Shown: positions 1-15,100 of the stretch, piece by piece | Position numbering within the stretch: position 1 is the stretch's first letter | Layout of the letters: every line of letters begins with the position of its first letter | Position numbers and translations under genes: made by a program | Notes under the pieces: model-generated | Told to the model about the DNA's origin: nothing | Database searches by the model: none | Seen by the model: only the letters and a program-made list of their open reading frames with translations | Source of the DNA: Perognathus longimembris pacificus | Taxonomy: Eukaryota > Chordata > Mammalia > Rodentia > Heteromyidae | Reading direction: 5' to 3' | Assembly (NCBI RefSeq): GCF_023159225.1 | Contig: NW_025957160.1 | Location: 1-64,000, forward strand | DNA: 64,000 bases

Positions 1-3000
1 GGGGTAGGCAGCTCTATATCAGGGAGTAAACCTTCTGAGAATAAAAACAGCTGGAGCTTGTTAAGGTAATTGCACAGGGGAAAAGGATAATGTACTGGAA
101 ACTCCTCAGAAGAATCTGATTTGTGGTGAGGGGAGAGAGATAAAAGCTCATTTAGGAACGACATGAACATGCTGCGTAGGTAGCTGTTTATCAGTAATAT
201 TTCCACTGAGATTAAGAAAAAGCAAGAAGCTTAATAAATTAAGTACTTCCTGTATGGTTACTGTACTGGTAACTCCCCAAAAGAATCTGGATTGTGGTGA
301 GGGAACAGAGAAAGAAGCTCATTTAGGACCTGCACTTACGAAGGGGGTAGGCAGCTGTATATCAGGGTGTAAACCTTCTGAGAATAAAAACAGCTGGAGC
401 TTGTTAAGGTAATTACACAGGGGAAAGGATAATGTACTGGGAACTCCTCAGAAGAATCTGATTTGTGGTGAGGGGAGAGAGATAAAAGCTCATTTAGGAA
501 CGACATGAACATGCTGCGTAGGTAGCTGTTTATCAGTAAATATCTCCACTGAGATTAAGAAAAGCAGTAGCTTAATAAATTAAGTACTTCCTGGTATGGT
601 TACGGTACTGGTAACTCCCCAAAAGAATCTGGATTGTGGTGAGGAACAGAGAAAAAAGCTCATTTAGGACCTGCACTTACGAAGGGTATAGGCAGCTGTA
701 TATCAGGGAGTAAACCTTCTGAGAATAAAAACAGCTGGAGCTGTTAAGGTAATTACACAGGGGAAAGGATAATGTACTGGAACTCCTCAGAAGAATCTGA
801 TTGTGGTGAGGGGAGAGAGATAAAAGCTCATTTAGGAACGACATGAACATGCTGCGTAGGTAGCTGTTTATCAGTAAATATCTCCACTGAGATTAAGAAA
901 AGCAGTAGCTTAATAAATTAAGTACTTCCTGGTATGGTTACTGTACTGGTAACTCCCCAAAAGAATCTGGATTGTGTTGAGGGAACAGAGAAAAAGCTCG
1001 TTTAGGACCTGCACTTACGAAGGGGGTAGGCAGCTGTATATCAGGGAGTAAACCATCTGAGAATAAAAACAGCTGGAGCTTCCTAAGGTAATTACACAGG
1101 GGAAAGGATAATGTACTGGAACTCCTCAGAAGAATCTGATTTGTGGTGAGGGGAGAGAGATAAAAGCTCATTTAGGAACGACATGAACATGCTGCGTAGG
1201 TAGTGGTTTATCAGTAAATATCTCCACTGAGATTAAGAAAAGCAGTAGATTAATAAATTAAGTACTTCCTGGTATGGTTACTGTACTGGTAACTACCCAA
1301 AAGAATCTGGATTGTGGTGAGGGAACAGAGAAAAGAGCTCATTTAGGACCTGCATTACGAAGGGGGTAGGCAGCTGTGTATCAGGGAGTAAACCTTCTGA
1401 GAATAAAAACAGCTGGAGCCTGTTAAGGTAATTACACAGGGGAAAGGATAATGTACTGGGAACTCCTCAGAAGAATCTGATTTTTGGTGAGGGGAGAGAG
1501 ATAAAAGCTCATTTAGGAACGACATGAACATGCTGCGTAGGTAGCTGTTTATCAGTAAATATCTCCACTGAGATTAAGAAAAGCAGTATCTTAATAAATT
1601 AAGTACGTCCTGGTATGGTTACTGTACTGGTAAATCTCCAAAAGAATCTGGAATTGTGGTGAGGGAACAGAGAAAAAAGCTCATTAGGACATGCACTAAC
1701 GAAGGGGTAGGCAGCTGTATATCAGGGAGTAAACCTCCTGAGAATAAAAACAGCTGAGCTTGTTAAGGTAATTACACAGGGGAAAGGATAATGAACTGGG
1801 AACTCCTCAGAAGAATCTAATTTGTGGTGAGGGGAGAGAGATAAAAGCTCATTTAGGAACGACATGAACATGTTGCGTAGGTAGCTGTTTATCAGTAAAT
1901 ATCTCCAGTGAGATTAAGAAAAGCAGTAGCTTAATAAATTAAGTACTTCCTGGTGTGGTTACTGTACTGGTAACTGCCCAAAAGAATCTGGATTGTGGTG
2001 AGGGAACAGAGAAAAAAGCTCATTTAGGACCTGCACTTACGAAGGCGGTAGGCAGCTGTATATCAGGGAGTAAACCTTCTGAGAATAAAAACAGCTGGAG
2101 CTTGTTAAGGTAATTACACAGGGGAAAGGATAATGTACTGGGAACTCCTCAGAAGAATCTGATTCGTGGTGAGGGGAGAGAGATAAAAGCTCATTTAGGA
2201 ACGACATGAACATGCTGCGTAGGTAGCTGTTTATCAGTAAATATCTCCACTGAGATTAAGAAAAGCAGTAGCTTAATAAATTAAGTACTTCCTGGTATGA
2301 TTACTGTACTGGTAACTCCCCAAAAGAATCTGGATTGTGGTGAGGGAACAGAGAAAAAAGCTCATTTAGGACCTGCACTTACGAAGGGGGTAGGCAGCTG
2401 TATATCAGGGAGTAAACCTTCTGAGAATAAAAACAGCTGGAGCTTGTTAAGGTAATTACACAGGGGAAAGGATAATGTCCTGGGAACACCTCAAAGAATG
2501 TGATTTGTGGTGAGGGGAGAGAGATAAAAGCTCATTTAAGAACGACATGAACATGCTGCGTATGTAGTTGTTGATAAGTAAATATCTCCACTGAGATTAA
2601 GAAAAGCAGGTAGCGTAATAAATTAAGTACTTACCTGGTATGGTTACTGTACTGGTAACTCCCCAAAAGAATCTGGTATTGTGGTGAGGGAACAGAGAAA
2701 AAAGCTCATTTAGGACCTGCACTTACGAAGGGGGTAGGCAGCTGTATATCAGGAGTAAACCTTCTGAGAATAAAAACAGCTGGAGCTTGTTAAGGTAATT
2801 ACACAGGGGAAAGGATAATGTACTGGAACTCCTCAGAAGAATCTGAATTGTGTTGAGGGGAGAGAGATAAAAGCTCATTTCGGAACGACATGAACATGCT
2901 GCGTAGGTAGCTGTTTATCAGTAAATATCTACACTGAGATTAAGAAAAGCAGTAGCTTAATAAATTAAGTACTTCCTGGTATGGTTACTGTACTGGTAAC

Positions 3001-3649
3001 TCCCCAAAGAATCAGGATTGTGGTGAGGGAACAGAGAAAAAAGCTTATTAAGGACCTGCACTTACGAAGGGGGTAGTCAGCTGTATATCAGGGAGTAAAC
3101 CTTCTGAGAATAAAAACAGCTGGAGCTTGTTAAGGTAATTACACAGGGTAAAGGATAATGTACTGGGAACTCCTCAGAAGAATCTGATTTGTGGTGAGGG
3201 GAGAGAGATAAAAGCTCATTTATGAACGACATGAACATGCTGCGTACGTAGCTGTTTATCAGTAAATATCTCCACTGAGATTAAGAAAAGCAGTAGCTTA
3301 ATAAAGTAAGTACTTCCTGGTATGGTTACTGTACTGGTAACTCCCCAAAAGAATGTGGATTGTGGTGAGGGAACAGAGAAAAAAGCTCATTTAGGACCTG
3401 CACTTACGAAGGGGTTAGGCAGCTGTATATCAGGGAGTAAACCTTCTGAGAATAAAAACAGCTGGACCTTGTTAAGGTAATTACACAGGGGAAAGGAGAA
3501 TGTACTGGGAACTCCTCAGAAGAATCTCATTTGTGGTGAGGGGGAGAGAGATAAAAGCTCATTTAGGAACGACATGAACATGCTGCGTAGGTAGCTGTGT
3601 ATCAGTAAATATCTCCACTGAGATTAAGAAAAGCAGTAGCTTAATAAAT

Positions 3650-5300
3650 TAAGTACTTCCTGGTATGGTTACTGTACTGGTAACTCCCCAAAACAATCTG
3701 GATTGTGGTAAGGGAACAGAGAAAAAAGCTCATTTAGGACCTGCAATTTCGAAGGGGGTAGGCAGCTGTATATCAGGGAGTAAACCTTCTGAGAATAAAA
3801 ACACCTGGAGCTTGTTAAGGTAATTACACAGGGGAAAGGATAATGTACTGGGAACTCCTCAGAAGAATCTGATTTGTGTTGAGGGGAGAGAGATAAAGCT
3901 CATTTAGGAACGACATGAAAATGCTGCGTAGGTAGCTGTTTATCAGTAAATATCTCCACTGAGATTAAGAAAAGCAGTAGCTTAATAAATTAAGTACTTC
4001 TTGGTATGGGCACTCTACTGGTAACTCCCCAAAAGAATCAGGATTGTGGTGAGGGATCAGAGAAAAAAGCTCATTAAGGACCTGCACTTACGAAGGGGGT
4101 AGGCAGCTGTATATCAGGGAGTAAACTTTCTGAGAATAAAAACAGCTGGAGCTTGTTAAGGTAATTACACAGGGTAAAGGATAATGTACTGGGAACTCCT
4201 CAGAAGAATCTGATTTGTGGTGAGGGGAGAGAGATAAAAGCTCATTTAGGAACGACATGAACATGCTGCGTACGTAGCTGTTTATCAGTAAATATCTCCA
4301 CTGAGATTAAGAAAAGCAGTAGCTTAATAAAGTAAGTACTTCCTGGTATGGTTACTGTACTGGTAACTCCCCAAAAGAATGTGGATTGTGGTGAGGGAAC
4401 AGAGAAAAAAGCTCATTTAGGACCTGCACTTACGAAGGGGTTAGGCAGCTGTATATCAGGGAGTAAACCTTCTGAGAATAAAAACAGCTGGAGCTTGTTA
4501 AGGTAATTACACAGGGGAAAGGATAATGTACTGGGAACTCCTCAGAAGAATCTCATTTGTGGTGAGGGGAGAGAGATAAAAGCTCATTTAGGAACGACAT
4601 GAACATGCTGCGTAGGTAGCTGTTTATCAGTAAATGTCTCCACTGAGATTAAGAGAAGCAGTAGCTTAATAAATTAAGTACTTCCTGGTATGGTTACTGT
4701 ACTGGTAACTCCCCAAGAGAATCTGGATTGTGGTGACGGAACAGAGAAAAAAGCTCATTTAAGACCTGCACTTACGAAGGGGTTATGCAGCTGTGTAGAG
4801 GGAGTAAACCTTCTGAGAATAAAAACAGCTGGAGCTTGTTAAGGTAATTACAAAGGGGAAAAGATGAAGTACTGGGAACTCCTCAGAAGATCTGATTTGT
4901 GGTGAGGGGAGAGAGATAAAAGCTCATTTAGGAAAGACATGAACATGCTGCGTAGGTAGCTGTTTATCAGTAAATATCTACACTGAGATTAAGAAAAGCA
5001 GTAGCTTAATAAATTAAGTACTTCCTGGTATGGTTATTGTACTGGTAACAACCCAAAAGAATCAGGATTGTGGTGAGGGAACAGATAAAAAAGCTCATTT
5101 AAGACCTGCACTTACGAAGGGGGTAGGCAGCTGTATATCAGGGAGTAAACCTTCTGAGAATAAAAACACCTGGAGCTTGTTAAGGTAATTACAAAGGGGA
5201 AAAGATGAAGTACTGGGAACTCCTCAGAAGAATCTGAATTATGGTGAGGGCAGAGAGATAAAAGCTCATTTAGGAACGACATGAACATGCTGCATACATA
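3650..5300 (+). repeat. Satellite segment duplicated at 20.74-22.05 kb
   Basis: Shared variants include gcaatttcgaagggg (3743 and 20829), gcagctgtgtagaggg (about 4787 and 21531), gaaaagatgaagtactggg and tgaattatggtgagggcag. The offset is about 17,086 in the first part and 16,744 in the second. The difference is 342 bp, so one copy gained or lost exactly one dimer. Boundaries are approximate. Confidence 0.7.
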
Positions 5301-5989
5301 GCTGTTTATTAGTAAATATCTCCACTGAGATTAAGAAAAGCAGTAGCTTAATAAATTAAGTACTTCCTGGTATGGTTACTGTACTGGTAACTCCCCAAAA
5401 GAATCTGGATTGTGGTGAGGGAACAGAGAAAAAAGCTCATTTAGGACCTGCACTTACGAAGGGGTTAGGCAGCTGTATATCAGGGAGTAAACCTTCTGAG
5501 AAGAAAAACAGCTGGAGCTTGTTAAGGTAATTACACAGGGGAAAGGATAATGTACTGGGAACTCCTCAGAAGAATCTGATTTGTGGTGAGGGGAGAGAGA
5601 TAAAAGCTCATTTAGGAACGACATGAACATGCTGCGTAGGTAGCTGTTTATCAGTAAATATCTCCACTGAGATTAAGAAAAGCAGTAGCTTAATAAATTA
5701 AGTACTTCCTTGTATGGTTACTGTACTGGTCACTCCCCAAAAGAATCTGGATTGTGGTGAGGGAACAGAGAAAAAAGCTCATTTAGGACCTGCACTTACG
5801 AAGGGGGTAGGCAGCTGTATATCAGGGAGTAAACCTTCTGAGAATAAAAACAGCTGGAGCTTGTTAAGGTAAATACACATGGGAAAGGATAATGTACTGG
5901 GAACTCCTCAGAAGAATCTGATTTGTGGTGAGGGGAGAGAGATAAAAGCTCATTTAGGAACGACATGAACATGCTGCGTAGGTAGCTGT

Positions 5990-7850
5990 TTAACAGTAAA
6001 TATCTCCACTGAGATTAAGAAAAGCAGTAGCTTAATAAATTAAGTACTTCCTGGAATGGTTACTGTACTGGTCACTCCCCAAAAGAATCTGGATTGTGGT
6101 GAGGGAACAGAGAAAAAAGCTCATTTAGGACCTACACTTATGAAGGGGGTAGGCAGCTGTATATCAGGGAGTAAACCTTCTGAGAATAAAAACGGCTGGA
6201 GCTTGTTAAGGTAATTACACAGGGGAAAGGATAATGTACTAGGAACTCCTCAGAAGAATCTGATTTGTGGTGAGGGGAGAGAGATAAAAGCTCATTTAGG
6301 AACGACATGAACATGCTGCGTAGGTAGCAGTTTATCAGTAAATGTCTCCACTGAGATTAAGAAAAGCAGTAGCTTAATAAATTAAGTACTTCCTGGTATG
6401 GTTACTGTACTGGTAACTCCTCAAAAGAATCTGGATTGTGGTGAAGGAACAGAGAAAAAAGCTCATTTAGGACCTGCACTTACGAAGGGGGTAGGCAGCT
6501 GTGTAGAGGTAGTAAACCTTCTGAGAATAAAAACAGCTGGAGCTTGTTAACGTAATTACAAAGGGGAAAAGATGAAGTACTGGGAACTCCTCAGAAGAAT
6601 CTGATTTGTGGTGAGGGGAGAGAGATAAAAGCTCATTTAGGAAAGACATGAACATGCTGCGTAGGTAGCTGTTTATCAGTAAATATCTACACTGAGATTA
6701 AGAAAAGCAGTAGCTTAATAAATTAAGAACTTCCTGGTATGGTTATTGTACTGGTAACAACCCAAAAGAATCTGGATTGTGGTGAGGGAACAGAGAAAAA
6801 AGCTCATTTAAGACCTGCACTTACGAAGGGGGTAGGCAGCTGTATGTCAGGGAGTAAACCTTCTGAGAATAAAAACAGCTGGAGCTTGTTAAGGTAATTA
6901 CACAGGGGAAAGGATAATGTACTGGGAACTCCTCAGAAGAATCTGATTTATGGTGAGGGGAGAGAGATAAAAGCTCATTTAGGAACGACATGAACATGCT
7001 GCATACATAGCTGTTTATCAGTAAATATCTCCACTGAGATTAAGAAAAGCAGTAGCTTAATAAATTAAGTACTTCCTGGTATGGTTACTGTACTGGTAAC
7101 TCCCCAAAAGAATCTGGATTGTGGTGAGGGAACAGAGAAAAAAGCTCATTTAGGACCTGCACTTACGAAGGGGGTAGGCACCTGTATATCAGGGAGTAAA
7201 CCTTCTGAGAATAAAAACAGCTGGAGCTTGTTAAGGTAATTACACAGGGGAAAGGATAATGTACTGGGAACTCCTCAGAGGAATCTGATTTGTGGTGAGG
7301 GGAGAGAGATAAAAGCTCATTTAGGAACGACATGAACATGCTGCGTAGGTAGCTGTTTATCAGTAAATATCTCCACTGAGATTAAGAAAAGCAGTAGCTT
7401 AATAAATTAAGTACTTCCTGGTATGGTTACGGAACTGGTAACTCCCAAAAAGAATCTGGATTGTGGTGAAGGAACAGAGAAAAAAGCTCATTTAGGACCT
7501 GCACTTACGAAGGGGATAGGCAGCTGTATATCAGGGAGTAAACCTTCTGAGAACAAAAACAGCTGGAGCTTGTTAAGGTAATTACACAGGGGAAAGGATA
7601 ATGTACTGGGAACTCCTCAGAAGAATCTGATTTGTGGTGAGGGGAGAGAGATAAAAGCTCATTTAAGAACGACATGAACATGCTGCGTAGGTAGCTGTTT
7701 ATCAGTAAATATCTCCACTGAGATTAAGAAAAGCAGTAGCTTAATAAATTAAGTACTTCCTGGTATGGTAACTGTACTGGTAACCCCCCAAAAGAATCTG
7801 GATTGTGTTGAGGGAACAGAGAAAAAGCTCGTTTAGGACCTGCACTTACG
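5990..7850 (+). repeat. Satellite segment duplicated at 25.74-27.6 kb
   Basis: Rare variants occur in the same order at a constant offset of 19,755: gtttaacagtaaat, aaaacggctggagc, ctgtgtagaggnagtaaac, tgcatacatagctg, aggcacctgtatatc and gtgttgagggaacag. The shortfall of 81 bp from 58 whole units is largely explained by the 68-bp deletion at 23.2 kb. Confidence 0.75.
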
Positions 7851-8099
7851 AAGGGGCTAGGCAGCTGTATATCAGGGAGTGAACCTTCTGTGAATAAAAA
7901 CAGCTGGATCTTCTCAAGGTAATTACACAGGGGAAAGGATAATGTACTGGGAACTCCTCAGAAGAATCTGATTTGTGGTGAGGGGAGAGAGATAAAAGCT
8001 CATTTAGGAACGACATGAACATGCTGCGTAGGTAGCTGTTTATCAGTAAATATCTCCACTGAGATTAAGAAAAGCAGTATCTTAATAAATTAAGTACGT

Positions 8100-10560
8100 C
8101 CTGGTATGGTTACTGTACTGGTAACTCCCCAAAAGAATCTGGATTGTGGTGAGGTAACAGAGAAAAATGCTCATTTAGGACATGCACTAACGAAGCGGGT
8201 AGGCAGCTGTATATCAGGGAGTAAACCTCCTGAGAATAAAAACAGCTGGAGCTTGTTAAGGTAATTACACAGGGTAAAGGATAATGTACTGGGAACTCCT
8301 CAGAAGAATCTAATTTGTGGTGAGGGGAGAGAGATAAAAGCTCATTTAGGAACAACATGAACATGCTGCGTAGGTAGCTGTTTATCAGTAAATATCTCCA
8401 CTGAGATTAAGAAAAGCAGTAGCTTAATAAATTAAGTACTTCCTGGTGTGGTTACTGTACTGGTAACTGCCCAAAAGAATCTGGATTGTGGTGAGGGAAC
8501 AGAGAAAAAAGCTCATTTAGGACCTGCACTTACGAAGGGGCTAGGCAGCTGTATATCAGGGAGTGAACCTTCTGTGAATAAAAACAGCTGGATCTTCTCA
8601 AGGTAATTACACAGGGGAAAGGATAATGTACTGGGAACTCGTCAGAAGAATCTGATTTGTGGTGAGGGGAGAGAGATAAAAGCTCATTTAGGAACGACAT
8701 GAACATGCTGCGTAGGTAGCTGTTTATCAGTAAGTATCTCCACTGAGATTAAGAAAAGCAGTAGCTTAATAAATTAAATACTTCCTGGTATGGTTACTGT
8801 ACTGGTAACTACCCAAAAGAATCTGGATTGTGGTGAGGGAACAGAGAAAAGAGCTCATTTAGGACCTGCATTACGAAGGGGGTAGGCAGCTGTGTATCAG
8901 GGAGTAAACCTTCTGAGAATAAAAACAGCTGGAGCTTGTTAAGGTAATTACACAGGGGAAAGGATAATGTACTGGGAACTCCTCAGAAGAATCTGATTTG
9001 TGGAGAGGGGAGAGAGATAAAAGCTCATTTAGGAACGACATGAACATGCTGCGTAGGTAGCTGTTTATCAGTAAATATCTCCACTGAGATTAAGAAAAGC
9101 AGTATCTTAATAAATTAAGTACGTCCTGGTATGGTTACTGTACTGGTAACTCCCCAGAAGAATCTGGATTGTGGTGAGGGAACAGAGAAAAAAGCTCATT
9201 TAGGACATGCACTAACGAAGGGGGTAGGCAGCTGTATATCAGGGAGTAAACCTCCTGAGAATAAAAACAGCTGGAGCTTGTTAAGGTAATTACACAGGGT
9301 AAAGGATAATGTACTGGGAACTCCTCAGAAGAATCTAATTTGTGGTGAGGGGAGAGAGATAAACGCTCATTTAGGAACGACATGAACATGCTGCGTAGGT
9401 AGCTGTTTATCAGTAAATATCTCCACTGAGATTAAGAAAAGCAGTAGCTTAATAAATTAAGTACTTCCTGGTGTGGTTACTGTACTGGTAACTGCCCAAA
9501 AGAATCTGGATTGTGGTGAGGGAACAGAGAAAAAAGCTCATTTAGGACCTGCACTTACGAAGGGGCTAGGCAGCTGTATATCAGGGAGTGAACCTTCTGT
9601 GAATAAAAACAGCTGGATCTTCTCAAGGTAATTACACAGGGGAAAGGATAATGTACTGGGAACTCGTCAGAAGAATCTGATTTGTGGTGAGGGGAGAGAG
9701 ATAAAAGCTCATTTAGGAACGACATGAACATGCTGCGTAGGTAGCTGTTTATCAGTAAGTATCTCCACTGAGATTAATAAAAGCAGTAGCTTAATAAATT
9801 AAATACTTCCTGGTATGGTTACTGTACTGGTAACTACCCAAAAGAATCTGGATTGTGGTGAGGGAACAGAGAAAAGAGCTCATTTAGGACCTGCATTACG
9901 AAGGGGGTAGGCAGCTGTGTATCAGGGAGTAAACCTTCTGAGAATAAAAACAGCTGGAGCTTGTTAAGGTAATTACACAGGGGAAAGGATAATGTACTGG
10001 GAACTCCTCAGAAGAATCTGATTTGTGGAGAGGGGAGAGAGATAAAAGCTCATTTAGGAACGACATGAACATGCTGCGTAGGTAGCTGTTTATCAGTAAA
10101 TATCTCCACTGAGATTAAGAAAAGCAGTATCTTAATAAATTAAGTACGTCCTGGTATGGTTACTGTACTGGTAACTCCCCAAAAGAATCTGGATTGTGGT
10201 GAGGGAACAGAGAAAAAAGCTCATTTAGGACATGCACTAACGAAGGGGGTAGGCAGCTGTATATCAGGGAGTAAACCTCCTGAGAATAAAAACAGCTGGA
10301 GCTTGTTAAGGTAATTACACAGGGTAAAGGATAATGTACTGGGAACTCCTCAGAAGAATCTAATTTGTGGTGAGGGGAGAGAGATAAACGCTCATTTAGG
10401 AACGACATGAACATGCTGCGTAGGTAGCTGTTTATCAGTAAATATCTCCACTGAGATTAAGAAAAGCAGTAGCTTAATAAATTAAGTACTTCCTGGTGTG
10501 GTTACTGTACTGGTAACTGCCCAAAAGAATCTGGATTGTGGTGAGGGAACAGAGAAAAAA
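8100..10560 (+). repeat. 1025-bp trimeric higher-order repeat
   Basis: Three-unit blocks repeat at 1025 bp (3 x 342 minus 1), shown by equivalent positions at 8110, 9135 and 10160. Diagnostic variants within each block are gtacgtcctggtatgg, gtgaaccttctgtgaat with ctggatcttctcaagg, and the 1-bp-short gcattacgaagggggtagg. There are two full copies and a partial third, and near-identity between copies indicates recent unequal exchange. Confidence 0.85.
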
Positions 10561-12169
10561 GCTCATTTAGGACCTGCACTTACGAACGGGGTAGGCAGCT
10601 GTATATCAGGGAGTAAACCTTCTGAGAATAAAAACAGCTGGAGCTTGTTAAGGTAATTACACAGGGGAAAGGATAATGTACTGGTAACTCCTCAGAAGAA
10701 TCTGATTTGTGTTGAGGGGAGAGAGATAAAAGCTCATTTAGGAACGACATGAACATGCTGCGTATGTAGCTGTTTATCAGTAAATATCTCCACTGAGATT
10801 AAGAAAAGCAGTAGCTTAATAAATAAAGTACTTCTTGGTATGGGTACTGTACTGTTAACTCCCCAAAAGAATCAGGATTGTGGTGAGGGAACAGAGAAAA
10901 AAGCTCATTAAGGACCTGCACTTACGAAGGGGGTAGGCAGCTGTATATCAGGGAGTAAACCTTCTGAGAATAAAAACAGCAGGAGCTTGTTAAGGTAATT
11001 ACACAGGGTAAAGAATAATGTACTGGGAACTCCTCAGAAGAATCTGATTTGTGGTGAGGGGAGAGAGATAAAAGCTCATTTAGGAACGACATGAACATGC
11101 TGCGTACGTAGCTGTTTATCAGTAAATATCTCCACTGAGATTAAGAAAAGCAGTAGCTTAATAAAGTAAGTACTTCCTGGTATGGTTACTGTACTGGTAA
11201 CTCCCCAAAAGAATGTGGATTTTGGTGAGGGAACAGAGAATAAAGCTCATTTAGGACCTGCACTTACGAAGGGGTTAGGCAGCTGTATATCAGGGAGTAA
11301 ACCTTCTGAGAATAAAAACAGCTGGAGCTTGTTAAGGTAATTACACAGGGGAAAGGATAATGTAGTGGGAACTCCTCAGAAGAAACTCATTTGTGGTGAG
11401 GGGAGAGAGATAAAAGCTCATTTAGGAACGACATGAACATGCTGCGTAGGTAGCTGTTTATCAGTAAATATCTCCACTGAGATTAAGAAAAGCAGTAGCT
11501 TAATAAATTAAGTAGTTCTTGGTATGGGTACTGTACTGGTAACTCCCCAAAAGAATCTGGATTGTGGTGAGGGAACAGAGAAAAAAGCTGGTTAAGGACC
11601 TGCACTTAGAAGGGGGTAGGCAGCTGTATATCAGGGAGTAAACCTTCTGAGAATAAAAACAGCTGGAGCTTGTTAAGGTAATTACACAGGGGAAAGGATA
11701 ATGTACTGGGAACTCCTCAGAAGAATCTGATTTGTGGTGAGGGGAGAGAGATAAAAGCTCATTTAGGAACGACATGAACATGCTGCGTAGGTAGCTGTTT
11801 GTCAGTAAATATCTCCACTGAGATTAAGAAAAGCAGTAGCTTAATAAATTAAGTACTTCCTGGTATGGTTACTGTACTGGTAACTCCCCAAAACAATCTG
11901 CATTGTGGTGAGGGAACAGAGAAAAAAGCTCATTTAGGACCTGCAATTACGAAGGGGGTAGGCAGCTGTATATCAGGGAGTAAACCTTCTGAGAATAAAA
12001 ACAGCTGGAGCTTGTTAAGGTAATTACACAGGGGAAAGGACAATGTACTGGGAACTCCTCACAAGAATCTGATTTGTGGTGAGGGGAGAGAGATAAAAGC
12101 TCATTTAAGAACGACATGAACATGCTGCGTAGGTAGCTGTTTATAAGTAAATTTCTCCACTGAGATTAA

Positions 12170-15100
12170 GAAAAGCAGTAGCTTAATAAATTAAGTACTT
12201 CCTGGTATGGTTACTGTACTGGTAACTCAACAAATGAATCTGGATTGTGGTGAAGGAACAGAGAAAAAAACTCATTTAGGAACTGCACTTACGAAGGGGA
12301 TAGGCAGCTGTATATCAGGGAGTAAAACTTCTGAGAATGAAAACAGCTGGAGCTTTTTAAGGTAATTACACAGGGGAAAGGCTAATGTACTGGGAACTCC
12401 TCAGAAGAATCTGATTTGTGGTGAGTGGAGAGAGATAAAAGCTCATTTAGGAACGACATGAACATGCTGCGTACGTAGCTGTTTATCAGTAAATATCTCC
12501 ACTGAGATTAAGAAAAGCAGTAGCTTAATAAATTAAGTACTTGCTGGTATGGTTACTAAACTGGTAACTCCCCAAAAGAATCTGGATTGTGGTGAGGGAA
12601 CAGAGAAAAAAGCTCATTTAGGACCTGCACTTACGAAGGGGATAGGCCGCAGTATATCACGGAGTAAACCTTCTGAGAATAAAAACAGCTGGAGCTTGTT
12701 AAGCTAATTACACAGGGGAAAGGATAATGTACTGGGAACTCCTCAGGAGATTCTGATTTGTGGTGAGGGGAGAGAGATAAAAGCTAATTTAGGAACGACA
12801 TGAACATGCTGCGTAGGTAGCTGTTTATCAGTAAATATCTCCACTGATTAAGAAAAGCAGTAGCTTAATAAACTAAGTACTTCCTGGTATGGTTACTCTA
12901 CTGGTAACTCCCCAAAAGAATCTGGATTGTGGTGAGGGATCAGAGAAGAAAGCTCATTTAGGACCTGCACTTACGAAGGGGGTAGGCAGCTGTATATCAG
13001 GGAGTAAACCTTCTGAGAATAAAAACAGCTGGAGCTTGTTAAGGTAATTACACAGGGGAAAGGATAATGTACTGGGAACTCCTCAGAAGAATCTTATTTG
13101 TGGTGAGGGGAGAGAGATATAAGCTCATTTAGGAACGACATGAACATGCTGCGTAGGTAGCTGTTTATCAGTAAATATCTCCACTGAGATTAAGAAAAGC
13201 AGTAGCTTAATAAATTAAGGACTTCTTGGTATGGGTACTGTACGGGTAACTAACCAAAAGAATCTGGATTGTGGTGAGGGAACAGAGAAAAAAGCTCATT
13301 TAGGACCTGCACTTACGAAGGGGGTAGGCAGCTGTATATCACGGAGTAAACCTTCTGAGAATAAAAACAGCTGGAGCTTGTTAAGATAATTACACAGGGG
13401 AAAGGATAAAGTACTGTGAACTCCTCAGATGAATCTGATTTTTGGTGAGGGGAGAGAGATAAAAGCTCATTTAGGAACAACATGATCATGCTGCGTACCT
13501 ACCTGTTTATCAGTAAATATCTCCACTGAGATTAAGAAAAGCAGTAGCTTAATAAATTAAGTACTTCCTGGTATGGTTACTGTACTGGTAACTCCCCAAA
13601 GGAATCTGGATTGTGTTGAGGGAACAGAGAAAAAAGCTCATTTAGGACCTGCACTTACGAAGGGGATAGGCAGCAGTATATCGGGGAGTAAACCTTGTGA
13701 GAATAAAAACAGCTGGAGCTTGTTAAGGTAATTGCACAGGGGAAAGGATAATGTACTGGGAACTCCTCAGAAGAATCTGATTTGTGGTGAGGGGAGAGAG
13801 ATAAAAGCTCATTTAGGAACGACATGAACATGCTGCGTAGGTAGCTGTTTATCAGTAAATATCTCCACTGAGATTAAGAAAAGCAGTAGCTTAATAAATT
13901 AAGTACTTCCTGGTATGGTTACTGTACTGGTAACTCACCAAAAGAATCTGGATTGTGGTGAGGGAACAGAGAAAAAAACTCATTTAGGAACTGCACTTAC
14001 GAAGGGGATAGGCAGCTGTATATCAGGGAGTAAAACTTCTGAGAATGAAAACAGCTGGAGCTTGTTAAGGTAATTACACAGGGGAAAGGCTAATGTACTG
14101 GGAACTCCTCAGAAGAATCTGATTTGTGGTGAGTGGAGAGAGATAAAAGCTCATTTAGGAACGACATGAACATGCTGCGTACGTAGCTGTTTATCAGTAA
14201 ATATCTCCACTGAGATTAAGAAAAGCAGTAGCTTAATAAATTAAGTACTTGCTGGTATGGTTACTAAACTGGTAACTCCCCAAAAGAATCTGGATTTTGG
14301 TGAGGGAACAGAGAAAAAAGCTCATTTAGGACCTGCACTTACGAAGGGGGTAGGCCGCAGTATATCACGGAGTAAACCTTCTGAGAATAAAAACGGCTGG
14401 AGCTTGTTAAGGTAATTACACAGGGGAAAGGATAATGTACTGGGAACTCCTCAGGAGATTCTGATTTGTGGTGAGGGGAGAGAGATAAAAGCTAATTTAG
14501 GAACGACATGAACATGCTGCGTAGGTAGCTGTTTATCAGTAAATATCTCCACTGATTAAGAAAAGCAGTAGCTTAATAAACTAAGTACTTCCTGGTATGG
14601 TTACTCTACTGGTAACTCCCCAAAAGAATCTGGATTGTGGTGAGGGAACAGAGAAAAAAGCTCATTTAGGACCTGCACTTACGAAGGGGGTAGGCAGCTG
14701 TATATCAGGGAGTAAACCTTCTGAGAATAAAAACAGCTGGAGCTTGTTAAGGTAATTACACAGGGGAAAGGATAATGTACTGGGAACTCCTCAGAAGAAT
14801 CTTATTTGTGGTGAGGGGAGAGAGATAAAAGCTCATTTAGGAACAACATGAACATGCTGCGTACCTACCTGTTTATCAGTAAATATCTCCACGGAGATTA
14901 AGAAAAGCAGTAGCTTAATAAATTAAGTACTTCCTGGTATGGTTACTGTACTGGTAACTCCCCAAAGGAATCTGGATTGTGTTGAGGGAACAGAGAAAAA
15001 AGCTCATTTAGGACCTGCACTTACGAAGGGGATAGGCAGCAGTATATCAGGGAGTAAACCTTCTGAGAATAAAAACAGCTGGAGCTTGTTAAGGTAATTA

